This document shows positions 24,162 to 32,600 of a stretch of 64,000 nt of DNA, piece by piece. Made by a program: the position numbers and the translations under genes. The notes under the pieces are model-generated. The model did no database searches, had not been told where the DNA came from, and saw nothing but the letters and a program-made list of their open reading frames with translations. This stretch comes from UBA8199 sp035358715. Its GTDB lineage: Bacteria > Verrucomicrobiota > Verrucomicrobiia > Limisphaerales > UBA8199. The stretch lies in NCBI GenBank assembly GCA_035358715.1, contig DAOPPX010000002.1, positions 68,574 to 132,573 of the forward strand, given 5' to 3'. Every line of letters starts with the position of its first letter. The stretch's first letter is position 1.

Positions 24162-26681
24162 ATGCCCGTTCGGATATACGACATTTCAAAGAAGCTCGGC
24201 TGGCAGAACAAGCAAGTTCTCGCCAAGGCGAAAGCTCTAGGTATTGCCGCTGCGCGGGTGGCCTCCAGCTCGTTAGACAAGATTACTGCCGAATACCTCG
24301 AACTGGAGATTCTCAAGGAACATCCTGAACTTGCCGCCCCCCCTCCACCTCCTCCGGCAGTACAGCCACCAGCCCCGGCGGAGCAACCCGCTGTAAGTGT
24401 CGCAGCCCCGGCGGCGATCGAGATTAAACCCAGCGCGGAACTGGAACCAATCGGAGTCGAAGCCCCGACGACCGGGGGTGAACTCCTTGTTCCCATTCTC
24501 CCCGAGACCAAGGTGCCAGAGGTGCCAGACGAGGTGCTGTGTCCAACTCCCGCGGTCAGTGAACCGCAACCGCAAGCTGAGGACGAACCTATTGTCGAGG
24601 TGCCTCCTCCTCCGCCGCCCGTTCCAAAGGTGGGGGACAAAGTTGGATTCATCCAGTTGCGGCTGAAGCCGGCTGGCAGAGGGAGCGAAAGGCCGGGCGC
24701 TTTTAGGCCGGCGGCGCGACCAGCGGACCAGAAGAGGACGGATTTCAGCCAGCGCGGAGATTCCCACGGTGGTCGGGCTGGCGCTGTGACGCCAGGGCCG
24801 GCGAGAGCCAGGGGACCGGGCCAACAGAAGGCTGCTGCGCTGCCGAAAGCAGGCGCAGATGCGAAGTCGCTCCTGCCTGGCGATGCTCCGGTCATTACCA
24901 TCAAGCCACCAATCGTGGTTCGGGACTTGGCGGAGCAGCTTAAGCAAAAGCCCTTCAAGATCATTGCCGACCTGATGGAATCCGGCGTGTTCGCCAGTGT
25001 CAACCAGGCCATTGATGACAAAGTGGCGCAGAATATCTGCGCGAAGTATGGCTATCGGTTCGAGGTGGAAAAGCGCGTGAGCGGCAGCGGACTCCACAAG
25101 CCAGTCGGGCCCCGTTCCGACCTGCTGGACCCGGACGATGACCCCAAAGACCTGGTCCCGCGGCCGCCGGTGGTGACCATCATGGGCCACGTTGACCACG
25201 GCAAGACCACCTTGCTTGATGTTATCCGCAAGTCCAACGTCGTCTCCAGCGAAGCGGGCGGCATCACGCAGCACATCGGCGCCTACACCATCTCTTTCCC
25301 GCATCCCGATCGCAAGAAGGAGTTGGCCCAGATCACGTTCCTGGATACCCCGGGGCATGCCGCCTTCAGTTCGATGCGCGCTCGCGGGGCCAATGTGACC
25401 GACGTAGTCGTGCTGGTCGTGGCCGCTAATGACGGGGTAATGCCCCAAACTCTCGAGGCCCTCAGTCACGCGCAGGCGGCCAAGGTGCCGGTGCTGGTCG
25501 CGGTCAACAAGATTGATCACCCTAATGCCAATGCGTTGAAGGTTCGCCAGCAACTGCAGGACAAGGGGCTGGTTCCAGACGACTGGGGCGGCGAGACCAT
25601 CTTCGTGGACGTTTCTGCACTAACGAAGCAGGGCGTGGACAAGCTGATCGAAATGCTCTTGCTCCAGGCCGACTTCCTGGAACTCAAAGCCAACCCCAAC
25701 CGGCACGCCAAGGGGAATGTGATTGAATCAGGACTGGAGCCGGGCGGCCCCACCGCCACAGTCCTGGTGCGCAAGGGCACATTGCGGGTCAGCGACGTGG
25801 TCCTCTGCGGGCAGTACTACGGCCGCGTGCGTGCGCTGATCAATGAAGAGGGCAAACGCTTGAAGGCGGCCGCACCTTCGGTGGCAGTGAAGATCCTGGG
25901 CTTGAACGGTGTGCCCGAGGCGGGCCTGGAGTTCAACGTGGTGAAGAATGAGAAAGCAGCTCGCGAACTCGCCGAGCAGCGTGGTCTGGAAGCCAGGGCC
26001 CTGGGCCAGGAGGCGACGCGCGCCAAAGTCACATTGGAGAACCTCTTTGCCCAACTCGATTCGACTGCCGCCAAGGTGCTCAAGGTTGTTGTCAAGGCCG
26101 ATACTCAAGGCTCTGTCGAGGCCATAGTGGACGCCCTCAAGAAGATCGAATCTGAGAAGGTATCGCTGGAAGTCATCCATAGCGCTGTCGGCACAATCAC
26201 CGAATCCGATGTGGCGCTCGCCTCTGCTTCAGATGCCGTCATCCTCGGTTTCCATACGCGCATAGACAGTGGCGTAGCAGACAAGGCCAAACACGAGGGG
26301 GTGCAGATTAAGCTGTATGCAATCATCTATGAGTTGATTGACCAGGTGAAGGAGGCAATGGCCGGGTTGCTGGAACCGCTACTGAAGGACATTACAGTCG
26401 GCGCGGCTGAGGTGCGAAAGGTCTTTGAATTGTCCAAAGGCGCTCCGGTTGCCGGGTGCATGGTTGTTAGCGGGCGCATCGCTAAAGGCAAGGTCCGGGT
26501 CCGCCGCCGCAAGGAGATCATTTATGAAGGAATCGCCCAGTCGTTGCGTCGGTTTCAGGACGAAGTCAACGAGGTGCGTGCCGGCATGGAATGCGGCATT
26601 CGGATTGAAGGGTTCAGCGACTTTCAGATCGGTGATAGCATCGAGTGCTACACGATGGAGAAGATCGCGCAGAAGCTGTGA
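24162..26681 (+). CDS. infB: Translation initiation factor IF-2
   Basis: 839 aa GTPase that places fMet-tRNA on the 30S subunit. An N-terminal IF2N domain (VRIYDISKKLGWQNKQVLAK) is followed by a long Pro/Ala-rich linker (about residues 55-260, with PPPPPPAVQPPAPAEQP). A second IF2N-like region (VRDLAEQLKQKPFKIIADLM) follows. The G domain has GHVDHGKTTLLD near residue 340, DTPGHAAFSSMRARG and NKIDHPNA. Domains II, C1 (KADTQGSVEAIVDAL) and C2 (RVRRRKEIIYEGIAQSLRR) complete it. It starts about 100 nt after nusA. Confidence 0.97.
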   Translation: MPVRIYDISKKLGWQNKQVLAKAKALGIAAARVASSSLDKITAEYLELEILKEHPELAAPPPPPPAVQPPAPAEQPAVSVAAPAAIEIKPSAELEPIGVEAPTTGGELLVPILPETKVPEVPDEVLCPTPAVSEPQPQAEDEPIVEVPPPPPPVPKVGDKVGFIQLRLKPAGRGSERPGAFRPAARPADQKRTDFSQRGDSHGGRAGAVTPGPARARGPGQQKAAALPKAGADAKSLLPGDAPVITIKPPIVVRDLAEQLKQKPFKIIADLMESGVFASVNQAIDDKVAQNICAKYGYRFEVEKRVSGSGLHKPVGPRSDLLDPDDDPKDLVPRPPVVTIMGHVDHGKTTLLDVIRKSNVVSSEAGGITQHIGAYTISFPHPDRKKELAQITFLDTPGHAAFSSMRARGANVTDVVVLVVAANDGVMPQTLEALSHAQAAKVPVLVAVNKIDHPNANALKVRQQLQDKGLVPDDWGGETIFVDVSALTKQGVDKLIEMLLLQADFLELKANPNRHAKGNVIESGLEPGGPTATVLVRKGTLRVSDVVLCGQYYGRVRALINEEGKRLKAAAPSVAVKILGLNGVPEAGLEFNVVKNEKAARELAEQRGLEARALGQEATRAKVTLENLFAQLDSTAAKVLKVVVKADTQGSVEAIVDALKKIESEKVSLEVIHSAVGTITESDVALASASDAVILGFHTRIDSGVADKAKHEGVQIKLYAIIYELIDQVKEAMAGLLEPLLKDITVGAAEVRKVFELSKGAPVAGCMVVSGRIAKGKVRVRRRKEIIYEGIAQSLRRFQDEVNEVRAGMECGIRIEGFSDFQIGDSIECYTMEKIAQKL

Positions 26682-26801
26682 TAATCCAGGTCGCCTGGGC
26701 CGAATCGTTGCCAGGCTGGATTGGTCCTCTATGATCCGCTCGTTCCTTAATCAGCGAATATCCGCCCGCAACCCTGTATCGGCATAACCAGGCGAGGAAA
26801 G

Positions 26802-27167
26802 ATGCCTTCCCTTAGACTCCAACGCGTGCGTGAGTTGCTGAAGCGGGAGATCGGCGAAGTCATTCGCCGCGAGTTCCAGGTCAGCGAGGCGGGGTTGATA
26901 ACGGTGAACGACGTGGATGTGGCTGGCGATCTAAAGTCCGCGCGCGTCTTCGTCAGTATTCTGGGCAGCCCGGAACAGCAACGACAGGGTGTGGGCCTGT
27001 TGCGCCGCCAACGCAAACGCATCCAGGGATTGGTCGCGGGGGCCGTTATTCTGAAGTACACGCCGCGGCTGCAGTTCCTGGTGGATGATTCTGTCGCGCG
27101 GGGCAACCGCGTGCTGGAGATTATCGAGGAGCTGGAAAAGACCCTTCCCGCGGGCCCACCGGAGTAG
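26802..27167 (+). CDS. rbfA: 30S ribosome-binding factor A
   Basis: 121 aa KH-like protein for 16S rRNA 5' end maturation and cold adaptation. Seen: N-terminal RLQRVRELLKREIGEVIRRE, ITVNDVDVAGDLKSARVFVS, and YTPRLQFLVDDSVARGNRV, the family's conserved P-x-L-x-F-x-x-D segment. It lies between infB and nrnA in the standard order. Confidence 0.93.
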   Translation: MPSLRLQRVRELLKREIGEVIRREFQVSEAGLITVNDVDVAGDLKSARVFVSILGSPEQQRQGVGLLRRQRKRIQGLVAGAVILKYTPRLQFLVDDSVARGNRVLEIIEELEKTLPAGPPE

Positions 27168-27210
27168 CAACATTGGGCGGGCGCTGCCGTGCCGAGGCTG
27201 TTTTCATTGC

Positions 27211-28197
27211 ATGAAGCCACATCCGAAAATTATTGACCGCATTATCGAGGGCCTGCAGCAGAGCCAGACGATTTGTGTCGCTGGCCACATCCGGCCAGAC
27301 GGGGATTGTGTGGGGTCGCAACTGGGCCTGACGCTCGCGCTTCAGAACGCAGGCAAGCAGGTGGTGTGCTGGAACGAGGACAGCATCCCGCAGAAGTACG
27401 AATTCCTGGATGCGGACGGTCTTGTCCAGAAGCCCAAGCCCGGGCTGCAATTCGACTGCGTGGTCGCTGTTGATGCGGCCACGTTCGATCGCCTTGGCTC
27501 GGTAGGGCAGCATATCGCCCGGCGCAAGCTCTTTATCAATATTGACCACCACGAAAGCAACTCGCGGTTCGCCGATCTCAACTGGGTTTCGGCCCGCGAA
27601 CCCTCCACAGGAGAACTGGTCTATCGGTTGCTGAAGATCGCGAAGTGGCCGATTACCCGACGCATCGCGGACTGCTTGTTCACGGCCGTGTCCACCGATA
27701 CCGGCTCGTTTCAATATGCCACCACGCAGCCCGGCACTTACCACGTGGCTGGCGAACTGGTCAGCCGCGGCGCCGATCTGACTCGAATCTGCAACGAGGT
27801 GTACCAGTCTTATCCGCTTCCGCGCGCCCGTCTGCTGAGGCATATCTACAGCCACTTCCGCCTGACGCAGCAGAATCAGATCGCCTACTTCTGGCTGAAG
27901 AAGGCAGACTTCACCCGCACCGGGGCTGACAGCAGCGACACGGAGGGGCTGATTGATCACATCCGCGCCATCGCCCCCGTAGTGGTGGCCTGCGTATTCG
28001 AGGAAGTCGAGCCAGAGTTGACCCGCATCAGCCTGCGTTCGAAGAGCACGAAGGTGAATGTAAATGAAGTCGCCGCCCAATTTGGCGGCGGTGGCCACCC
28101 CGCGGCGGCGGGGGCGCGCATTCCTGGCAAGCCTCTTTCCGTGCAGCGAAAGGTCATCGCGGCCATCAAGGGGGCACTGAACGCAGCCGGTCTCTGA
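27211..28197 (+). CDS. nrnA: DHH-family bifunctional oligoribonuclease / PAP phosphatase
   Basis: 328 aa. Degrades short RNA and/or dephosphorylates pAp. Seen: CVAGHIRPDGDCVGSQLGL (DHH motif I form HxxPDGDxxGS), VVAVDAATFDRLG, INIDHHESNSRF (the DHH motif), FTAVSTDTGSFQYATT, and C-terminal DHHA1 elements KVNVNEVAAQFGGGGHPAAA. The ATG at 27211, 43 nt after rbfA, gives the canonical N-terminus; the frame is open further upstream within rbfA. In related genomes truB and ribF would follow, but here the operon ends in a repeat-rich gap. Confidence 0.92.
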   Translation: MKPHPKIIDRIIEGLQQSQTICVAGHIRPDGDCVGSQLGLTLALQNAGKQVVCWNEDSIPQKYEFLDADGLVQKPKPGLQFDCVVAVDAATFDRLGSVGQHIARRKLFINIDHHESNSRFADLNWVSAREPSTGELVYRLLKIAKWPITRRIADCLFTAVSTDTGSFQYATTQPGTYHVAGELVSRGADLTRICNEVYQSYPLPRARLLRHIYSHFRLTQQNQIAYFWLKKADFTRTGADSSDTEGLIDHIRAIAPVVVACVFEEVEPELTRISLRSKSTKVNVNEVAAQFGGGGHPAAAGARIPGKPLSVQRKVIAAIKGALNAAGL

Positions 28198-28339
28198 CGC
28201 AACGATCTGAGAGCGCCGTGCGGCAGGTTGCCGCAACCCAATCAGCCGCCGAGCCTTTCCTCCAGGGCTTGCGGCCCTTCCGTCGGGCCTGGCTGAAACG
28301 CCTCGGTGACAGCGATTGCGCAGGCATTCTCGCCAATGG

Positions 28340-28403
28340 GGGCGCATCCCAGTTTTTGAGCGGTGTTTTCCTGGCAAAGGCGCCAGCGCAGCGGCTGAGC
28401 AAT
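28340..28403 (+). repeat. Dispersed repeat family C, copy 2
   Basis: Shares the CATCCCAGTTTTTGAGCGG core and following GGCAAAG/CGCCAG/AGCGG/TGAGC blocks with 3626-3688. It sits between nrnA and the long palindrome. Confidence 0.7.
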
Positions 28404-28474
28404 CACGGTATTACATTGCCCCCCTCCCGACCCCATTTTCCGGGCACGGCCACCCCCCCGCCAGGGATGGGCAG

Positions 28475-28565
28475 GCCCGCCGTCCGCTCCCCGTCCCGCT
28501 ACCGTAGTACCTCTAACCCGGGGTTAGAGGTACTACGGTAGCGGGACGGGGAGCGGACGGCGGGC
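28475..28565. repeat. 91-bp perfect palindrome, copy 1
   Basis: Arms 28475-28519 and 28521-28565 are perfectly complementary over 45 nt with a single central G. The inner 31 nt of each arm (from CCCCGTCCCGCTACCG to CTCTAACCC on the left) recur as the palindrome at 45608-45670. A transcript in either direction would form a very stable stem. The right arm overlaps the start of family B copy 2. Confidence 0.92.
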
Positions 28566-28638
28566 GGATGGTGAGGTGCGGGGGTGGAGAATGGGCGGAA
28601 GTGCCGTGCGGACAGTCGGTTACACCAGTTCTGGGCGC
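28553..28638 (+). repeat. Dispersed repeat family B, copy 2
   Basis: Contains GGCGGAAGTGCCGTGCGGAC and AGTCGGTT, matching 3819-3902 and the reverse complement of 45523-45606. It begins within the right arm of the palindrome, so palindrome plus family B act as one composite element here and at 45.6 kb. Confidence 0.75.
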
Positions 28639-28766
28639 CAGAAACCGTTGCCGCAGGCCCTCCGGGCTTGGGAAGTTGTCAGAAATTGGGATGAGCCCCG
28701 CCAGTGGCCAACTATGCCGCCCTCCTCGACAAGCCACCCTGTCCCCATTACCCTCGGAGTGCACAA

Positions 28767-29513
28767 ATGACCTCCAGTGGCACACAGACACCGTCAGCGG
28801 CGGCGGAATGCTTCGTCACGACGCATTGGTCGGTGGTGCTCACCGCCGGACACAGCGACACGAGCCGAGCGCGAACTGCACTGGAGCAACTGTGTCGCAA
28901 CTATTGGCAGCCCCTTTACGCCTACGTGCGGCGCGCGGGCCATTCCCGGGAGGAAGCGGAGGATTTGACGCAGGAGTTTTTCGCTCGGTTGCTGGCGCGG
29001 AACAGTGTTGCGCAGGCGGACCCCGCACGGGGGCGGTTCCGGTCGTTCTTGCTCTCCGCGCTGAAGCATTTTCTGGTGAACGAGTGGGACAAGGCGCGGG
29101 CGCAGAAGCGGGGCGGCGGCGCGCAGGTGATGCCTCTCAGGTACGACACCGCCGAGACCCGGTGCGGGCAGGCGGTGGCGCCGGGGGACACGCCGGATCG
29201 GGCGTTTGACCGGCAGTGGGCGCTGGCGCTGCTGGAGGTGGTTCTGGGGCGGTTGCGGGGAGAGTATGTGGCGGCCGGGAGGGAGAGGATGTTCGTGGGG
29301 CTGAAGGACACGCTGGGCGGGGGGCGGGCGGAGATACCGTACCGGGAATTGGGGGCACAACTGGGGATGAGCGAGGGGGCGGTGAAGGTGGCGGCGCATC
29401 GGTTGCGGGCGCGCTACCGCGAGCTGCTGCGAGAGGAGATTGCGAACACGGTGGCGGGGCCGGAGGAGGTGGAGGGGGAGCTGCGGGAGCTGTTTGCGGC
29501 GCTAGGGGGGTGA
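28767..29513 (+). CDS. ECF-type RNA polymerase sigma factor 1, kinase-linked
   Basis: 248 aa. Sigma-2 region: YWQPLYAYVRRAGHSREEAE with DLTQEFFARLL. Sigma-4 region: YRELGAQLGMSEGAVKVAAH with RLRARYRELL. A C-terminal tail EEIANTVAGPEEVEGELREL follows, conserved in the second sigma factor (37530-38291). The N-terminal FVTTHWSVVLTAGHSDTSRA is also shared. No anti-sigma gene is nearby; instead a giant Ser/Thr kinase follows 177 nt downstream, as in sigma/STK pairs of the Planctomycetes-Verrucomicrobia group. Phosphorylation of the sigma factor by its kinase is a reasonable inference. The ATG at 28767 was chosen; an upstream in-frame ATG at 28704 reads through unconserved sequence. Confidence 0.9.
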   Translation: MTSSGTQTPSAAAECFVTTHWSVVLTAGHSDTSRARTALEQLCRNYWQPLYAYVRRAGHSREEAEDLTQEFFARLLARNSVAQADPARGRFRSFLLSALKHFLVNEWDKARAQKRGGGAQVMPLRYDTAETRCGQAVAPGDTPDRAFDRQWALALLEVVLGRLRGEYVAAGRERMFVGLKDTLGGGRAEIPYRELGAQLGMSEGAVKVAAHRLRARYRELLREEIANTVAGPEEVEGELRELFAALGG

Positions 29514-29690
29514 TCTACATGTGGAGTGCGGTGGCAAGCGAAGCGCGACACCGCTATCGTGGCTCGCAAGAAAGTTTGGCAGGCTGCTGCGAGAGCCAAA
29601 GCGCCGTCGTCGCTGGCGCTCTGCCGGCGCAGTCCAAAAGGATGGGATGGCGGCGTAACCTTTGGCCGGCTTTCCGGTAGTAAGCGGTGT
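29514..29690. other. Sigma 1-kinase 1 spacer with repeat-like sequence
   Basis: The kinase frame is open back to 29526, but that extension (WQAKRDTAIVARKKVWQ...) is Arg/Ala-rich, lacks homology to the second kinase and resembles read-through of a dispersed genomic repeat. Only one copy is present in the window, so repeat status is not provable here. The ATG at 29691 directly before a membrane segment is preferred. Confidence 0.4.
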
Positions 29691-32600
29691 ATGAACAATG
29701 TGATGTTTGGGGCAATGATGGTGAGCATCTGGGAGATCCTGGTTGCGCTCTTGGTGCTGCTCGTCATGGCGGGCGTCGTGGCGGGAGCAATCGTGCTTGT
29801 CGTCTGGCTGATGCGGCGGGGGAAGTCGGCACCGCCGGTCGCTCCGCCGATTCGGCAGCAGGAGCACATCGGGGCTGGCGCGGGCGAGACCAGAAGGTTC
29901 TCGTTCGCCGAGATTCGTGCCGGCCAGGCCCATGTGCGCTGGGTGCCGTATGGGTTAGGTTTGGTGGCCGTCATACTCGGCTCGGGTGCCCTGAACGGAT
30001 TGTTGCTGGCAGCGGGCGTGTGGAGCGGCGTGGACACTGTGCTATTCGGCACGCTGGCCGGAGTGGTGGCGTTTAACCTCTATGTGATTTACCAGTTCAA
30101 TAGACTGGGGAGGAGTGGAGAAGAGAACTCTATAGCCTCCAGGAACGCCCCTCGGAGTGAACCCATGCAGTCAACCTCTTCACCCACCAGGCGCAAGGGC
30201 AGGAAGTTCACGTTTGTCGAGGAGCATGGGGGCGAAGTGCGGGTGCGGTGGGGGGTGTGCTGCCTTTCGGCCTTCGGGGGGGTGTTGGCGGCGGCGCTGG
30301 CGATTGAGTTGTTTCTGGCGCTTGGTGGCTGGAAGTCCGAGCGCACGTTGCTCACGGCCATCTTCTGCGGGGTCGGGTCGGTTTGCGGCTGGGTGATCTA
30401 TGAATGGAGCCAGGCGCGGAAGGCGCAGGGGACGCGGAGCACGGGAGCGTCCGCCGCCGGAACAGAGGACGCCCGCCACCCCGGCCCTCTCCCCCGGGGA
30501 GAGGGGGAATCATCGGCCGCTAGAGGTGTCGTCGCGCGCAGCGGTGCGGAGCAAGCGCCGGGCAGTTGTCCCCGGTGCGGGGCGGCGCTGCCGGCGGAGG
30601 CACCGCAGGGGTTGTGTCCGCGCTGCGTGCTGGGGGTGGGGCTGGCAACGCAGACCGAGGCAACGGGGGAATCCGGGCCGCACGGCACCAAGGTCGTCCA
30701 AGCGCCGCCGGAACCCGCAGAGATCGCGAAGCATTTCCCGCAACTGGAGATCCTGGACTGTCTGGGACGGGGCGGGATGGGAGTGGTTTACAAGGCGCGG
30801 CAGCCGAAGTTGAACCGGCTGGTGGCGCTGAAGATTCTGGCGCCGGAGAAGGGGGCGGACCCGAAGTTTGCGGAGCGGTTTCTGCGGGAGGCGCAGGCGC
30901 TGGCGCGGCTGAACCACCCGAACATCGTGACGGTGCACGATTTCGGGGAAGCGGAGGGGCTTTACTACCTGCTGATGGAGTATGTGGACGGGATGACGCT
31001 GCGGCAGTTGTTGCAGGGGCAGAAGCTGGCGCCGGAAGAGGCGCTGAGCATCGTTCCGAAGATTTGCGAGGCGCTGCAGTTCGCGCACGAGCTGGGGGTG
31101 GTGCACCGGGACATCAAGCCGGAGAACGTTCTGGTGGACCGGCAGGGGCGGGTGAAGATCGCGGACTTCGGCATCGCCAAGATCGTGGCGGCGGACCAGC
31201 CGCGGCAGGCCATCACGCAGGACCAAGTGATCGGCACGCCGCATTACATGGCGCCGGAGCAAGTCGAGAAGCCGCAGTTGGTGGACCACCGGGCGGACAT
31301 CTACTCGCTGGGCGTGGTGTTCTACGAGATGCTGACGGGCGAGCTGCCGCTGGGGAAGTTCCAGCCGCCGTCGAAGAAGGTGCAGGTGGATGTGCGGCTG
31401 GACGAGGTGGTACTGCACGCGCTGGAGAAGGAGCCGGAGCGGCGTTACCAGCATGCCAGCGAGGTGAAGACGGCGGTGGAAACGATTGCGGCCACGCCCG
31501 GAGTGCCGGCGGTGGCCGCGCCACCCGCCGACGCGTCCGAGGTCACCCCAGCGATGATCGGGCAGTATCGCCGTCACTTGTGGGTGAAGGCTGGGTGCTT
31601 CTTCTTTGCGGCGGTGTGCTTCCTCATTGCCGCCGTGTCTTACACGGTCTCGGACAACACGCTTGCGGCCCTGCTGAGCGCCGTGGCGACTGTGTGCTTC
31701 GGCATCGCCGCCTACCGGCACTTCGCTGCCGGGCAGCAGGTTGGTGCCGGGGCTGGCTCTGGTGGAGGCAGCCCACCCCAGCAGGGCGTGGCCGGGGGGG
31801 CTGGTGGCGAGCCGGTCCGCATCCTGCGCTGGCGCGACGCCTGGATTTGGAACTGGGAGTATATCCAGTTGTTCCTGATTGTGCCGCTGGTGGTGGTGGG
31901 GCTGGCTCTGCCTGTGCTGGTGCCCCGGATGGGACTGAAAGCGCTGTGGTTGATTGCTGCTGAGCTGGGTGGCATCGCGTTTGCCATCACGTATGCGATC
32001 GTGGGGCGGCAGGTCCGGCGAGCGCGGGCGGAGGTGCCACGCACCGAGCGCGACGTGGCGGAGTGCCTGATGTTCCGCAGGCCATTCCAGTCGCCCGGCG
32101 TGGCAGTGATGCACGAGGACCGGCTGGAGCTGATTCCCATCGTGGGCTCGCCGATCAGCGTGCCGCTGGCGGACATCGTCGCGATCAAGGAGGTGCGGTG
32201 GTTCAATGGGACGCGGTTGTTCTTCAAGAAGGGGTTCGTGATGGACCTGGCCACCGGCCAGCGGGTGGGGGTGGCGGTGGCGGAGGTTTACGCGCGGCGC
32301 TGGCGGGCGAAGCTGAGCCGGGGGACGCTGCCGGAGATTCCGGCGGGCAGCGGGAGGGATCAGAGCCTCCTTACGTCGGCTGCTACGAAGGGGTGGGTGA
32401 CGGCGGCGCGGTGGACCGCGCGGGTGCTGGGGACGCTGTTGCTCGCCATCTACGGGCTCTTTGTCTTCGGGGAAGGGTTTCCGCCGATCGGTTCGCAGCC
32501 GGAGGGGGTGCAATTGAGTTTCGTGGGAGTGGGGCTGATGCTGCTGGGGTTGGCGCTGGGCTGGAAGCTGGAAGGGGCGGCGGCGCTGCTCATTGCGTCG

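Larger units (their letters stand above)
28198..28766. other. Repeat-rich intergenic region before the first sigma/kinase module
   Basis: No gene is supported. It contains family C copy 2 (28340-28403), the 91-bp perfect palindrome (28475-28565) and family B copy 2 (28553-28638). The last 130 nt before the sigma factor contain no strong promoter that I can identify. Confidence 0.7.

Noticed and set aside
28568..29209. Plus-strand frame of about 213 codons overlapping the sigma factor start
   Set aside because: It runs out of frame through the conserved sigma-2 region and begins in repeat DNA.
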